The notes: generated by a model from the sequence alone, not told the origin. Positions 1 to 10,682 are shown, counted from the stretch's first letter. The stretch: DNA of 64,000 nucleotides from Saccharomyces mikatae IFO 1815 (GCF_947241705.1 NC_079259.1:806001-870000), one strand, 5' to 3'. Numbers and translations: made by a program.

Positions 1-96
1 TTGGAAACAGAGAATGATGGTGTTGTTGGCCTAGTAAAATGTTTGTGGGACTCTCCCAAGAGGGAAGGCAGCGAAAAGATTGAGATCAAGAAATAG
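1..96 (+). CDS. SDH4: SDH4, C-terminal end only (succinate dehydrogenase membrane anchor subunit)
   Basis: Frame 1 from the first base reads 31 codons ending at TAG (94-96). The peptide starts [13 protein letters not shown] and ends in KIEIKK, which I recognise as the extreme C-terminus of yeast Sdh4, the inner-membrane subunit that anchors succinate dehydrogenase (complex II). The expected neighbour left of CSN9 is SDH4 in this orientation, so synteny agrees. Everything upstream, including the membrane segments, lies outside the window. The gene converges on CSN9 with about 200 bp of AT-rich sequence between the two stops. Confidence 0.85.
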   Translation: METENDGVVGLVKCLWDSPKREGSEKIEIKK

Positions 97-292
97 ATAG
101 GTCAGCCACGGAATACACATCCAATCATTTAATATACTTGTTTTAAATAGCACTGTGTTTGATATTTTCCTGATCTCTCCTAGTTTCTGCCGTTACACTA
201 TTTTGCCTTATTTACTATTATTTATTCATTCATTTTTCCTTTATTTATTCTTTACCTCTTAATACTGATATTATCACCTTTCCTTATTTCAA

Positions 293-781
293 TTACTCCA
301 ATATATTTTGTTTAAGGTTTATTTCCCAGCTGTGAAGATTGTGCACTAAGTACTCTTTCGTCACACGTGGTTTCTTAACCACAATTAATTCTCGTTCACA
401 ACAGTATACATCCCTGCAGTCAAATCTGTTTAAAATTTTTATAAATTCATTGACCGAATCCATCTCTGCTTTCAAAATATCTTGTAGCTCAATTAAATGG
501 CCTTCGATAATACCATTGTCTTCAATTTGACATTCTTGCCTAACCATCTCGTAACTTAACTCATTGTATTTTTCGCTTAAAGTTATCAAAGTTAATCTTT
601 CCAGTTTTGATCGCATTGGTGGTGTCAACCTTATATTTTTTGGTAGATCCTCTACGTTTCCAAAGGCAAAGATTTCGAGTAATTGTCGTTCGTCAAGATC
701 TTTACTATTCAGCCATTCTTCCTTGTAGTGATATTTGTGGAAATCTTCTAGCGTTTTTATTATTTCTTCCCTCATGACCAT
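293..781 (-). CDS. CSN9: CSN9, COP9 signalosome subunit
   Basis: A 162-codon gene starting with ATG at 781 (MVMREE), the same length as S. cerevisiae Csn9. The protein is a small subunit of the budding-yeast COP9 signalosome, the complex that removes Rub1/NEDD8 from cullins; in S. cerevisiae its loss affects cullin deneddylation and pheromone adaptation (family knowledge). The sequence is mostly helical and ends in a basic and polar tail, with no catalytic motif, as expected for a structural subunit. It is divergent from NVJ3, sharing a 224-bp upstream region, and converges with SDH4. The identification rests on sequence recognition plus synteny. Confidence 0.93.
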   Translation of the reverse strand: MVMREEIIKTLEDFHKYHYKEEWLNSKDLDERQLLEIFAFGNVEDLPKNIRLTPPMRSKLERLTLITLSEKYNELSYEMVRQECQIEDNGIIEGHLIELQDILKAEMDSVNEFIKILNRFDCRDVYCCERELIVVKKPRVTKEYLVHNLHSWEINLKQNILE

Positions 782-1005
782 TCTTTTTTATTCGTATTAT
801 ATAGATCATCACTTGTCACATTCTTTTGTTCATCTTTGCTTGTACTATACATACTAAAAAAAGGTTGATGGCAAGTAACACAACTTTTTTTTGCATTTCC
901 AAAAGTGCAAACTTAAGGGAAAATAAGTGCAAAATAAACAAAGGCAACCCCGATAAGCACCAAGGAAGTGTACAAATACTATACGGCTTATTTCTATATG
1001 TGTAG

Positions 1006-2397
1006 ATGCCAACCATTCTATACAATACCAATTCTAGCTTAATTTCCAAGTACCGAAGATCTAATTCCTCAAAACCTTATAAGAGATTATTGTCAAAAAA
1101 AGGGCACATACGATTGAACTCTAAATCGATCAGAGATACTTGCGAAAGGGAGTTTGATTATGCGAGAAATTCTGGTATCGATAATTCGTTCCAGAGTGAG
1201 TTTGAAAAAGATTCGGTGGAATATCTCCGGGATTTATGTTCTTCTGTATTCCCAAATTCACTACATCAAAGAATAAGAAGCCTAGAAGTTTTACCGGACT
1301 TGCAGATAAATGCCTTCTTTGCTTTAATTTTCCAAAATTACATTAAGTCTTGGTATGGCGTCAAAATACCCACAGATGATTCCAAATTTTTGACCGAATT
1401 ATACAACGTGGTTCAGGATTTAATAGCATATATGAAAAGTTCTAAGATTAATTATAATGACTTATTGCTCGATTATATTCCTTATTTGCTTTCGTCTCAC
1501 TTGAAGGCATTGAAGGATCCTTCACTGAGTGAAGATTTAGTTTTTGAACACTACAGTAAGTTAACCTTATATGATTCTAAACGGTACCCAACATTATTCA
1601 CAGATATCATACAAAGGAAATTAAAAACCAGATCCTTATTACAACGAAGTTTTTTGGATAGCTTTTTGAATGAACTTGTTTTTGGGCGTATAATTGACTC
1701 AATAATGGAACCATATTATCTTTTAGAGGGCTTGAATAGAATTTGCATGAAGGTAAAGCTAAACTCGTCCATGAATATCAAACAAAAAGTTGTTTATAGC
1801 AAAAGTAACTACAGCTCCTGGTGGTCTGTTTCCAAAGTGAAGCAAAAAATATCGCAAATGGCCAGACTTGTATCCTATTCAACATCAATAAAATCACCAA
1901 ATATCGACAACACTAGTGTTCCAGAAATACCGTTTTTACAGCGATATGTTTTTAGTCTTTTCACCGATGATTTCTTCAAGTTATCTATGAGAAAACCATT
2001 CTTATTCTCAATGTGCAGAACACTTCAGCATTGGATCTCTAAGTCGAATAACTTGAACAAGTTCATGTATAATATGTTTGGTAATATTATTCGGACCAAA
2101 ATTACCAGTCCTATGACTATTGGTAATTTTTTTTCGTCATTACGACATTCCATGTTCCCCAACGATAATATGATGGGACCGCCAAAAGAAGTACCTATAG
2201 GTGATGCTTTTTTAGAATTCAGGGAAGAATGTATTTGCAATTTATGGGATGTGTGTAAGACATATAAACTTGCTCGAACCCTTGCTATCGAGAGGTCAGA
2301 CATAGCAGACCTTGTCATTTGCTTATCGAAGAATAGAGACTGTAATAAACTACTACTTTATAAAATAATCGACTGTGTTGTCGCTCAGTTAATATAG
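1006..2397 (+). CDS. NVJ3: NVJ3, PXA-domain protein of the nucleus-vacuole junction
   Basis: A 463-codon gene starting with ATG at 1006, identical in length to S. cerevisiae Nvj3 (YDR179W-A). A PXA-like region begins near residue 70 (around SVEYLRDLCSSVF) and extends over the first half of the protein. In S. cerevisiae the protein lies at nucleus-vacuole contact sites and depends on Mdm1, which it resembles. No catalytic residues are expected. The second half is serine- and lysine-rich with a hydrophobic helical tail. It lies 482 bp upstream of SCC2 in tandem. Function beyond contact-site localisation is not well known in the family. Confidence 0.9.
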   Translation: MPTILYNTNSSLISKYRRSNSSKPYKRLLSKKGHIRLNSKSIRDTCEREFDYARNSGIDNSFQSEFEKDSVEYLRDLCSSVFPNSLHQRIRSLEVLPDLQINAFFALIFQNYIKSWYGVKIPTDDSKFLTELYNVVQDLIAYMKSSKINYNDLLLDYIPYLLSSHLKALKDPSLSEDLVFEHYSKLTLYDSKRYPTLFTDIIQRKLKTRSLLQRSFLDSFLNELVFGRIIDSIMEPYYLLEGLNRICMKVKLNSSMNIKQKVVYSKSNYSSWWSVSKVKQKISQMARLVSYSTSIKSPNIDNTSVPEIPFLQRYVFSLFTDDFFKLSMRKPFLFSMCRTLQHWISKSNNLNKFMYNMFGNIIRTKITSPMTIGNFFSSLRHSMFPNDNMMGPPKEVPIGDAFLEFREECICNLWDVCKTYKLARTLAIERSDIADLVICLSKNRDCNKLLLYKIIDCVVAQLI

Positions 2398-2879
2398 ACT
2401 TTTGTTTCTGTTTTATGTAAATGTTAAGTTAGAATTTTACTCTTAACACAACTGCATTTTTATAGCATTAGATAAAAACTTTCTACACTTCACCAAGGAA
2501 TAAGATTATCACAAGCAAGAACAGTATTATTATCAAAGACAATATATGCTGGTTACTTCACGGCAAATTAGTACGATTCTTTGCTAAATATACAGATATC
2601 AATGTCTTTTGCCGAATCGATAGAATGGTGTAACTTTTTTTATTAAACGCGAAGTTGCCGCAACCTCGCCTAGAAAAGAAAAAAGAGTAGCTTGAAAAAG
2701 AACTACGCAGTTCAATATCCAAGTTTTTTCCTAGTCTTGGATTAGACTCTGATAACTGTATATCACGGTCAAGTGCTCTCCATATAGCAAATTTTTTCTA
2801 TTTGGTTTGATTCTGGTGTACCCAGACCTTTTACTCGTAGTGAAGTTATTGGCTTTTAATTGTCTATTGGCGGCTAGCA
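2398..2879. other. NVJ3-SCC2 intergenic region
   Basis: This stretch of 482 bp holds the NVJ3 terminator and the SCC2 promoter. It is AT-rich with several T runs. One ACGCGAA (2647-2653) resembles the MCB/SCB sites used for late-G1 transcription, which would suit a cohesin-loading gene, but a single copy is weak evidence. I see no RNA gene or credible small ORF. Confidence 0.4.
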
Positions 2880-5800
2880 ATGTCATACCCAGGAGAAGAT
2901 ACGGGAATTCCCAGAAGAATAATAGAGGCTCTAGAGGACCAGCCTTTGAGCTACCTGATTCCCAAAGATGGGTTGGCCTCGTTAGTAAACGCTCCAACAA
3001 CAGTTTCTTTACCTTTTGACAGAACTGTCTTTACCAGTGATGATGATTGCAGAGGAGTGGATGTAAACCGTCTTAGCACTGCTGTTTCCATAAATAATGA
3101 TGCGGAACAAACCAAACTCGTCTTCAAGAGACCTAGTAATTTCACGTTATCAACCAATTCAGTGGATCATACCCCGTCCAATTTTTTGAAAGGATTATCA
3201 CCGTTAGCGCAGAGTGTTCTATCAGCTCATAAGGAATCATTTGACTCTGATAATATCGAGAAAAAAAGAGAGATTGTACATGAAGTTCAGCAAAAACATA
3301 AGCTTGACGATAAACCTTCAAATACTGATAGCTTGAGTTTTAACAATGACTCTTCAAACAAGAAAACCAAAATTTCAACAGGCGTTACGATGACACAGGC
3401 AAATTTAACAGAACAATATTTAAATGATCTCAGAAAAATTTTGAGTATTATAGGGCTTGACGAAAACTCTGCTGAAATTGGAAACATTGAGTATTGGCTC
3501 CAATTTTCAAACGAAAAGTTTGTTTTAACTACAAATTGCTTAATCAAGTTACAGATGACAATAAAAAATATTGCCGCTTATCCGCAACTATGGGAGTCAA
3601 TTGAAATGAAATGGGTATTGAGATTGCTTGATGTAATGGTTTCCAACATACATATCAGTAAATGTTCTTTAAATACGGGGTTAGACGACTCTATGTTACG
3701 ATATACTGCTTTGCTATCCACTGTCATTTTATTCAATATAATTTTACTGGGCAAGAATGAGAGTAACTTGCATCGAGAATCATATATCATGGAACCTCTA
3801 AACTTTCTAAGTGATTTGATAGAATCCTTAAAAACCTTATCCACTGAATATAATGCTTTAAAAATAGAATTTAATACTTTTCAGGAGGCCCTGGACTTGC
3901 TGCCAAAATACATATGCAATGGCCCGTTTATGGATGATAATGTAACGGCGAAGCTTGTGTACATCTTCAGTGACTTGCTAATGAATAATAACGTCGAAGT
4001 AACTGCAACTATTCAATTCCAAAATTTTTGGGATGATGTGAAGAGGGTCAGCTCCGATATTCTAGTTGCATTATTTAGTAATTTGGATCAACAGAGAGAT
4101 TTTATAATAGAAGAACTAATATCTCATGTCGAAAGGCTGCCTACAAAGAGAATTCAAAAGAAGTTGAGAAGAGTCAGCATGGAGAACATTTATATTACCG
4201 ATTTTACCTTAACTTTAATGTCAATGCTAGAAAATATTAATTGTTACACATTATGTGGCCAGATGAAGGAAATTATTCCGGAAAATATTGAGCAATTAAA
4301 AATCGAGTACAAAAAACAAGATGAGTTCCTCTTTAATGTTGTAGAGCATATAAATGACACAATACTTGAGAGATTTCTTAAGAATCCGTCTTCGTTGCGG
4401 TACGTGATCGATAACTTCGTTCAAGATCTATTATTACTACTTCCTTTCCCTCAGTGGCCCGTAACAGAGCGATTATTAAGCTCCTTGCTTAAGAAGCTTC
4501 TGAGAGTATTTGGCCAATCTGTACAGTTCCCTGCAAATACTGAAACAATATGCCTACAACTTATAGGGAATATTGGTACCGCAATTTTTGATATTAAATG
4601 TTCTACTAGAGATCGTGAAGATAACAATTTGATAAAAATGATCAATTATCCGGAAAACTTACCAAATTTTTTTCAATTATTTGAAGATTGCATTGCATAC
4701 AACGAAGCGATAAAATATCGTCATTCTGCAGCAAGGTTCCTTTGGAACTTGAAATTGGGTACAATATTTAGATTAGAAGAGTATACAAAGGATGTTAAGG
4801 AGCAAAGTTTAACTATTAACAATCAATTGAAAACTACACTTGAGAAGATCCAAGGTGGTGGATTTGAACGTCCATTAAAATCTAATCGTGCTGATTTTAG
4901 CACGATTAGATTAGATTATTTTTCTATTTTGCATGCGTTTGAACTTTTAAATCTGTACGACCCATACTTAAAGTTAGTATTATCTCTTCTAGCCAAGGAT
5001 AAAATCAAACTAAGATCCACTGCTATCAAGTGTTTATCAATGCTGGCCTCAAAGGATAAAATCATTCTTTCCAACTCAATGGTCAAAGCAACTATTCACC
5101 AGCGTTTAAGTGACTCATCTGCATCTGTTAAGGATGCCATACTAGATCTGGTTAGCATCGATTCATCATATTTTGAATTCTATCAACAAATTAATAACAA
5201 CTATGACGACGATAGCGTAATGGTTAGAAAACATGTGTTAAAAATTAATGAAAAAATGTATGATGAGACGGACGACCTCGCAACAAAAGTATATGTAATA
5301 GCACGAATCCTTATGAAAATTGAAGACGAAGAGGACAACATTATTGACATGGCTAGGCAGATTTTATTAAACAGATGGATTTTAAGTGTAAACGAATTGC
5401 TAAACCAGCCTGAAAAATTGAAGGAAATTTCATCCTCAGTCCTAACAGTGATATCCCGTGTGGCCATAATGAATGAGAAATGTTCACAACTTTTCGATTG
5501 GTTCCTTAACTTTTATCTCTTAAATAGGGAAGCGCATTCAAAGGAAATATACGATAAAGTCACTCATGTTTTAATAATCCTTACCGATTTTTTGGTACAG
5601 AAAGTTGTTGAACTGAACTCAGAAGATACAGAAGAAAAGAATATGATTATTGATAAACAAAACTTCCTAAATTTGTTGGCAAAGTTCGCTGATTCCACTG
5701 TGTCATTTTTAACTAAAGACCATATTACAGCCTTATATCCTTATATGGTATCAGATGACAAATCTGATTTTCACTACCATATCTTACAAGTTTTTAGAAG

Positions 5801-7349
5801 CACATTTGAAAAACTGTCTAACTTCAAGCCCAAATTTCTGTATGATTTAGAAACGACTCTCTTGAGTAGGTTACCAAAGATGAGTGTGAGAGAAATAGAT
5901 GAAGCTATGCCTCTTATTTGGTCCATCGCCACTCATCGCAGTGATGCTACTAGAGTGGCTAAAGCATGTTCATCCTGTCTTTCACATCTACATCCCTACA
6001 TAAATAATGCGAATAAAGAAGAAATTACCATTGCTGTTGACGGTAAATTGCAAAGGCTGATATATTTATCCACTGGTTTTGCCAGATTCTGCTTTCCTAA
6101 GATACCGAAGGAAAAAATTGCATTCTTGCAAGAAAATGAAACTCTGTACGAACACATTACCAAATGCTTACTGGTACTATCAAAAGATAGAATCCCTCAT
6201 GTCATAAGAAGAGTCGCTGTTAAAAATCTCACGAAGTTATGTGGTAATCATCCTAAACTGTTCAATTCAAGACATGTTTTACGTTTGCTGGATAAAGAGT
6301 TTGAAAATGATCACTTGGATATCAAACTAGTGATATTAGAAAGCTTATATGATCTTTTTCTATTGGAAGAAAGGAAATCTGTGAGAAATACAGGCGTGAA
6401 TAGCACTCTATCTTCTAACTCTATCCTAAAAAAGAAATTATTGAAAACCAAAAAGACAGAGTTTGCGAATGACGGAGTATGTTCTGCATTAGCTGCTCGG
6501 TTTTTGAACAACATTCTCCAGCTTTGTCTTCTTCGTGATCTGAAGAAATCTCTTGTGGCAATTCGATTACTAAGGTTGGTCTTGAAATTTGGTTACACAA
6601 ATCCCTCTCATTCAATTCCAACCGTAATTGCTTTGATTGCCTCTAGCAGCCAATATATTCGCCATGTTGCGTACGAAATTTTAGAAGATCTTTTTGAGAA
6701 ACATGAAACGCTAGTGTTTAGCAGTTTATCACGAGGTGTTACAAAAGCAATACAATATTCTATTCAAACAGATGATAAGTATTATTATAGGCATGATTAC
6801 TTTTTAGCTTCACTTGAAAAACTATGCGGAGCTGGGAAGAAGAATGGTCCAAAATTCTTCAAGGTTGTAAAGAGAATCATGCAATCTTATTTCGACGATA
6901 TCACTGATTTGACGTCAACAACTGCCAACATTCAAAAGTCCATTTTCGTTCTTTGTGCTAACATTTCGAATATCAAATTCATGTCTCAGTACGACTTGGT
7001 GTCCCTACTCAAAACGATCGATTTAACAACAGACAGATTGAAGGAGATTATAATGGATGAAATATATGAGAATCGTTCGTCATTTTCCAAACCAGATGAA
7101 ACTCTTAATGGAATAATATTAATACAGTTGTGTTTACAAGACTTGAGTACTTATTTACTCCACGTGTACGGTTTGAAAAGTGACGCGCTTCTATTGGATA
7201 TAATAGAAGAGTCGGAATTGAAGAATAAGCAACTTCCAGCTAAGAAACAGGATGTTAAAGAGTTTTCTTCGCAACTAGAGAACATTGAGGATCATTCTTC
7301 GAATAATAATCTAATTGCATACTTCAAAAAACACGTAAAAGATACGTAA
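2880..7349 (+). CDS. SCC2: SCC2, cohesin loader subunit (adherin/NIPBL)
   Basis: A 1489-codon gene starting with ATG at 2880 (MSYPGEDTG). S. cerevisiae Scc2 has 1493 residues. Scc2 with Scc4 loads cohesin onto chromosomes and stimulates its ATPase. The N-terminal part, about residues 1-130, is the Scc4-binding segment and is the most divergent part compared with what I remember of S. cerevisiae. The rest is a long series of HEAT-type helices, for example LKLVLSLLAKDKIKLRSTAI and IRHVAYEILEDLFEKHE. The frame is open throughout. A perfect 14-bp inverted repeat lies inside the coding sequence at 4879-4912 (reported separately). The gene converges on SAS4, with 148 bp between the two stops. Confidence 0.97.
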   Translation: MSYPGEDTGIPRRIIEALEDQPLSYLIPKDGLASLVNAPTTVSLPFDRTVFTSDDDCRGVDVNRLSTAVSINNDAEQTKLVFKRPSNFTLSTNSVDHTPSNFLKGLSPLAQSVLSAHKESFDSDNIEKKREIVHEVQQKHKLDDKPSNTDSLSFNNDSSNKKTKISTGVTMTQANLTEQYLNDLRKILSIIGLDENSAEIGNIEYWLQFSNEKFVLTTNCLIKLQMTIKNIAAYPQLWESIEMKWVLRLLDVMVSNIHISKCSLNTGLDDSMLRYTALLSTVILFNIILLGKNESNLHRESYIMEPLNFLSDLIESLKTLSTEYNALKIEFNTFQEALDLLPKYICNGPFMDDNVTAKLVYIFSDLLMNNNVEVTATIQFQNFWDDVKRVSSDILVALFSNLDQQRDFIIEELISHVERLPTKRIQKKLRRVSMENIYITDFTLTLMSMLENINCYTLCGQMKEIIPENIEQLKIEYKKQDEFLFNVVEHINDTILERFLKNPSSLRYVIDNFVQDLLLLLPFPQWPVTERLLSSLLKKLLRVFGQSVQFPANTETICLQLIGNIGTAIFDIKCSTRDREDNNLIKMINYPENLPNFFQLFEDCIAYNEAIKYRHSAARFLWNLKLGTIFRLEEYTKDVKEQSLTINNQLKTTLEKIQGGGFERPLKSNRADFSTIRLDYFSILHAFELLNLYDPYLKLVLSLLAKDKIKLRSTAIKCLSMLASKDKIILSNSMVKATIHQRLSDSSASVKDAILDLVSIDSSYFEFYQQINNNYDDDSVMVRKHVLKINEKMYDETDDLATKVYVIARILMKIEDEEDNIIDMARQILLNRWILSVNELLNQPEKLKEISSSVLTVISRVAIMNEKCSQLFDWFLNFYLLNREAHSKEIYDKVTHVLIILTDFLVQKVVELNSEDTEEKNMIIDKQNFLNLLAKFADSTVSFLTKDHITALYPYMVSDDKSDFHYHILQVFRSTFEKLSNFKPKFLYDLETTLLSRLPKMSVREIDEAMPLIWSIATHRSDATRVAKACSSCLSHLHPYINNANKEEITIAVDGKLQRLIYLSTGFARFCFPKIPKEKIAFLQENETLYEHITKCLLVLSKDRIPHVIRRVAVKNLTKLCGNHPKLFNSRHVLRLLDKEFENDHLDIKLVILESLYDLFLLEERKSVRNTGVNSTLSSNSILKKKLLKTKKTEFANDGVCSALAARFLNNILQLCLLRDLKKSLVAIRLLRLVLKFGYTNPSHSIPTVIALIASSSQYIRHVAYEILEDLFEKHETLVFSSLSRGVTKAIQYSIQTDDKYYYRHDYFLASLEKLCGAGKKNGPKFFKVVKRIMQSYFDDITDLTSTTANIQKSIFVLCANISNIKFMSQYDLVSLLKTIDLTTDRLKEIIMDEIYENRSSFSKPDETLNGIILIQLCLQDLSTYLLHVYGLKSDALLLDIIEESELKNKQLPAKKQDVKEFSSQLENIEDHSSNNNLIAYFKKHVKDT
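4879..4912. repeat. Perfect 14-bp inverted repeat (hairpin) inside SCC2
   Basis: Left arm AATCTAATCGTGCT (4879-4892), loop GATTTT (4893-4898), right arm AGCACGATTAGATT (4899-4912). The arms are exact reverse complements. The repeat encodes part of the segment LKSNRADFSTIRLDYF and keeps the frame. It could fold as a hairpin in the mRNA or in single-stranded DNA. Confidence 0.9.
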
Positions 7350-7497
7350 ATATGTCGCACTTATAATATATATAGAAGTAATTACCTTTTTTGCATTTTT
7401 ACCCTGTGATTTCTTCACGGAAGTATTGAGAAACGATCTACGTAATGCTACAGTTCATTAAATCCAATTTACATCCCCCGAACCTAATCATTTCACA

Positions 7498-8958
7498 TTA
7501 TACTTTTTTCCTTTTGCGAACAGGTAAAATGTTAATATCCGAATCGCTTGTAATACCATTATGTGCGTCAATGAACTTCTCTTTACCAAGCGAAGGAACA
7601 ATTGATAAGCTTGGGCCAATGTTAGTGTCCATACCCACTATATTTTTGGAAGTGCCTGGTGAAGTCTCAGACGCACTACAAGCTGAGATAGAGTCTAACA
7701 ATCCTGTTTTTGAAATAGCTGACCCTAGAGATGCAGAGTTGCCACTAGAATCATTCATATTTTTCATTTTGACATCCTTCGTCATAAATATTTCCTTTAC
7801 TTTCGCATTAGGACTTACAGATTCTTGTACCTTGTGCCGTATACCCCGAATAACTTCAGGCTCTACTTCCATTGTCAATGGAATAACTTCTTTTCTTCTT
7901 TTCATAGCAACTTGGGTTAATATTCGAGGTTCCTTATCGAATTTTTTTGGGTTTGAAGGCATTTTTTTTTTCCATAGATTTCTCTCTTCAGTCGAGGTTT
8001 TAATCAAATATGGCTTTCGCAGCGGCTCAGCTACAATTGCAAATCGAGTCATTCCTTTTTGCGATTTATGATCGCTTAGCAATACTACAATCGAGCCTCC
8101 ACATTGCTGCTCTCTTTTCTTTAGTCGTCTTTCCCTTATTTCTTCTACGGTTATTTTTTCTTCCTCTTCGTCAGAGGAGCTTGCATAATCTGGGATAAAA
8201 GTTCGGTCGATCCGAGAATATAGTTTAGGCCAATCTTTACTACTGACCATTTTTAGTAAAGAATCACTTGAGGCTGGCCTTCTTGCTAAATTATGTCCTT
8301 TTTTTTTCATAGATTCAAATTTATGTAACATTGAATCAATCAGCTGTTTGGTTTGATAGCGTTTAGTTTCCATTTCATTCTCGTCGGTAAAGTCATTTAT
8401 TTTAGTCACTTTCTGCAGCGTTGTTGCCCAATTCAACATATCCAGTCTATCAGAAATCAATGAAAGCCTATCTGCTTCATTTTCACCATTTATAATATCT
8501 GATTGAATCATTCTGTTTTCTTGCTTCAACATTTTCTTATGGTAAGGTTGATAGGCGCTATCAGGAAGCAGGTCCTCCTTTGGTTTTCTGGTACGCCCAC
8601 TTAATTCGTATTGTTCAATATTAAGTATCATTTTTGTAATAGTTTTCCTCTTCTCTTCGATCTCTTTATCGACAGTAGTCATAGATGATGATTGCAATAC
8701 ATGTGGCTGACAACATGCTTCCTCAATATGATCAGCTATGACCTTGGCTGAACTGTGGACGCAACACTTAACTTTCTTCAATTGCTCAGCGTTTGGATTT
8801 ATTCTGTTGACTAATCTCAACTTTCTCTTAGGATTGATCTCGTACTCTTCTGTATCAAAATCGAATTTTTCAATTTCGCTATGCTCGTTTTTAGTCTCGG
8901 ATCTCAGTGATCTTTTAGAATTATTATTCGATTTTTCCATTGATTGCACCCTACTCAT
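7498..8958 (-). CDS. SAS4: SAS4, scaffold subunit of the SAS histone acetyltransferase complex
   Basis: The longest open frame begins with a TTG at 8964. The first ATG in frame is at 8958 ([10 protein letters not shown]), giving 486 codons; a second ATG at 8940 (MEKSNNN) would give 480, close to the 481 of S. cerevisiae Sas4, and is a real alternative. Sas4 bridges the MYST acetyltransferase Sas2 and Sas5 in the SAS-I complex, which acetylates histone H4 K16 and limits the spread of silencing near telomeres. The protein is highly charged, with acidic and basic low-complexity stretches ([25 protein letters not shown]) and no enzymatic motif. It is divergent from CDC1 over about 250 bp. Confidence 0.92.
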   Translation of the reverse strand: MSRVQSMEKSNNNSKRSLRSETKNEHSEIEKFDFDTEEYEINPKRKLRLVNRINPNAEQLKKVKCCVHSSAKVIADHIEEACCQPHVLQSSSMTTVDKEIEEKRKTITKMILNIEQYELSGRTRKPKEDLLPDSAYQPYHKKMLKQENRMIQSDIINGENEADRLSLISDRLDMLNWATTLQKVTKINDFTDENEMETKRYQTKQLIDSMLHKFESMKKKGHNLARRPASSDSLLKMVSSKDWPKLYSRIDRTFIPDYASSSDEEEEKITVEEIRERRLKKREQQCGGSIVVLLSDHKSQKGMTRFAIVAEPLRKPYLIKTSTEERNLWKKKMPSNPKKFDKEPRILTQVAMKRRKEVIPLTMEVEPEVIRGIRHKVQESVSPNAKVKEIFMTKDVKMKNMNDSSGNSASLGSAISKTGLLDSISACSASETSPGTSKNIVGMDTNIGPSLSIVPSLGKEKFIDAHNGITSDSDINILPVRKRKKV

Positions 8959-9069
8959 TGGCAAACTCTCAAATACTCCAAAAACGGTGAGAAGGTTTTT
9001 GTTTTCCCTTTCAGTAACATGACCTTGTGTAGCACCTTGCAGCTTATTTTTCTGAGGTCACTGAGTTCC

Positions 9070-9079
9070 TCCCGCGGGA
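9070..9079. promoter_or_regulatory. GC-rich palindrome TCCCGCGGGA in the SAS4-CDC1 promoter
   Basis: A perfect 10-bp palindrome stands out in an AT-rich divergent promoter. It contains the CGCG core favoured by the Rsc3/Rsc30 type of zinc-cluster protein. Binding is an inference from the motif only. Confidence 0.35.
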
Positions 9080-9206
9080 AAGTTTATCAATTTTTCAGAG
9101 TGCAGAACGAACATTTATAAAAACAAAAGCATTACTCAGAAAGACAAGGAAAAACAACGTCACTTCTGCTATTATTTAGATATAATCAACAGTGTGTTCA
9201 TTAAGT

Positions 9207-10682
9207 ATGGTGTATCGCAATAGGTCAAAGAGCTTCCTGTCCAAACACAGCAAAAAGAGCGACGAAAAGGTGCATTTCAAATCAGCTTCGAAAAAGAAAT
9301 CTAAAAGCAAGGGCAAGAAAAGATTCAGAATATATTGGAGGTACATTTCTATTATATGGATCTTATGGTTGGGGTTAATTTACTACCATGAATCAGCGGT
9401 TGTGAAGAGAGCAATGAAAAAATGTCAATGGTCAGCTTGGGAAAAATGGCCTAAGGGCGCTGAAAGTCATAGGGTGGGTTTATTTGCCGACCCACAAATA
9501 ATGGATGAATATTCATATCCAAAAAGACCTCAAATAGTTAATTACTTCACAAGGGTTCTTGTTGATCACTACCATAAAAGAAATTGGAAATATGTTCAAT
9601 ATTATCTAGATCCTGATAGCAGTTTCTTTTTAGGTGACTTATTTGATGGAGGTAGAAATTGGGGCGACGAACAATGGATCAAAGAGTACACGAGATTCAA
9701 TCAAATATTCCCTAAGAAGCCAATGAGAAGAACAGTTATGTCTTTACCAGGTAACCATGATATTGGATTTGGAGATACAGTCGTTGAATCGAGCTTAGAG
9801 AGATTTTCTGCCTACTTTGGGGAAACTTCTTCTTTCCTAGAAGCAGGAAACCATACTTTTGTTCTTTTAGATACAATTTCGCTGTCAGATAAAGCGAATC
9901 CAAATGTCTCAAGGATTCCAATGGAGTTTTTGAATAATTTTGCAAGAAGTTCACATCCATATCCTAGAATCCTTTTAACTCACGTTCCTTTGTGGAGAAA
10001 TCCTACACAACAAACATGTGGAAAATTACGTGAATCTAAGGACCCTTTTCCTATCCATAAAGGTGTTCAATATCAAACAATTATAAACGAAGGTATATCT
10101 CAACAAGTTCTAACGAAAATTCAACCAGAAATTCTATTTTCCGGAGACGATCATGATTATTGTCATATAACACACTCATATCAATCCCAAGGAGAAAATA
10201 AAATTGCAGAAGAAGTCACAGTAAAATCATGTGCAATGAACATGGGGATCAGTAGGCCCGCTATCCAACTACTCTCCTTATATAATCCTTCAGATTTGAG
10301 AACTGTAAATGCCGGAGAAGATCATGAATCAAAAACTTACCAAACAGAGTTATGTTACATGCCAGATCCCTACAAGGCTATAATAATGTACCTATGGGGG
10401 TTATTATTTTCTACTGCTTTTGTCCTATACATGCATTTCTTTCCAAAATCTTTTAATTTTTACGTAGCAACCAGAATGGATAGACTACTTACACGTCCTG
10501 ACAGTGGCTCTTCGGATTTGCCACTGCCTACAAGCGTATCCAAATCCAAATCCAAAAAATCACTGGTACATTCAAAATACGCTGTAAATGATACGCGTTC
10601 GATCAAACAATTTATTGCTAATGCGGCTGTAATATTGCTAGCCGTGATAACTATTTTTGTTTATTTTTATACTGTTATCTAA
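9207..10682 (+). CDS. CDC1: CDC1, membrane metallophosphoesterase acting on GPI anchors
   Basis: The open frame reaches back to a GTG at 9192, but the first ATG is at 9207 (MVYRNRSKS), giving 491 codons, exactly the S. cerevisiae length. Cdc1 is an ER-membrane, Mn2+-dependent phosphodiesterase that removes ethanolamine phosphate from the first mannose of GPI anchors. Visible features: a basic N-terminus, a membrane segment near residues 30-52 (WRYISIIWILWLGLIYY), metallophosphoesterase motifs ADPQ, GDLFDGGR, GNHD and GDDHD, and two C-terminal membrane segments, near residue 400 and at the very end. A lysine- and serine-rich SKSKSKKS stretch precedes the last segment. All metal-binding motifs look intact. 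Confidence 0.96.
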   Translation: MVYRNRSKSFLSKHSKKSDEKVHFKSASKKKSKSKGKKRFRIYWRYISIIWILWLGLIYYHESAVVKRAMKKCQWSAWEKWPKGAESHRVGLFADPQIMDEYSYPKRPQIVNYFTRVLVDHYHKRNWKYVQYYLDPDSSFFLGDLFDGGRNWGDEQWIKEYTRFNQIFPKKPMRRTVMSLPGNHDIGFGDTVVESSLERFSAYFGETSSFLEAGNHTFVLLDTISLSDKANPNVSRIPMEFLNNFARSSHPYPRILLTHVPLWRNPTQQTCGKLRESKDPFPIHKGVQYQTIINEGISQQVLTKIQPEILFSGDDHDYCHITHSYQSQGENKIAEEVTVKSCAMNMGISRPAIQLLSLYNPSDLRTVNAGEDHESKTYQTELCYMPDPYKAIIMYLWGLLFSTAFVLYMHFFPKSFNFYVATRMDRLLTRPDSGSSDLPLPTSVSKSKSKKSLVHSKYAVNDTRSIKQFIANAAVILLAVITIFVYFYTVI

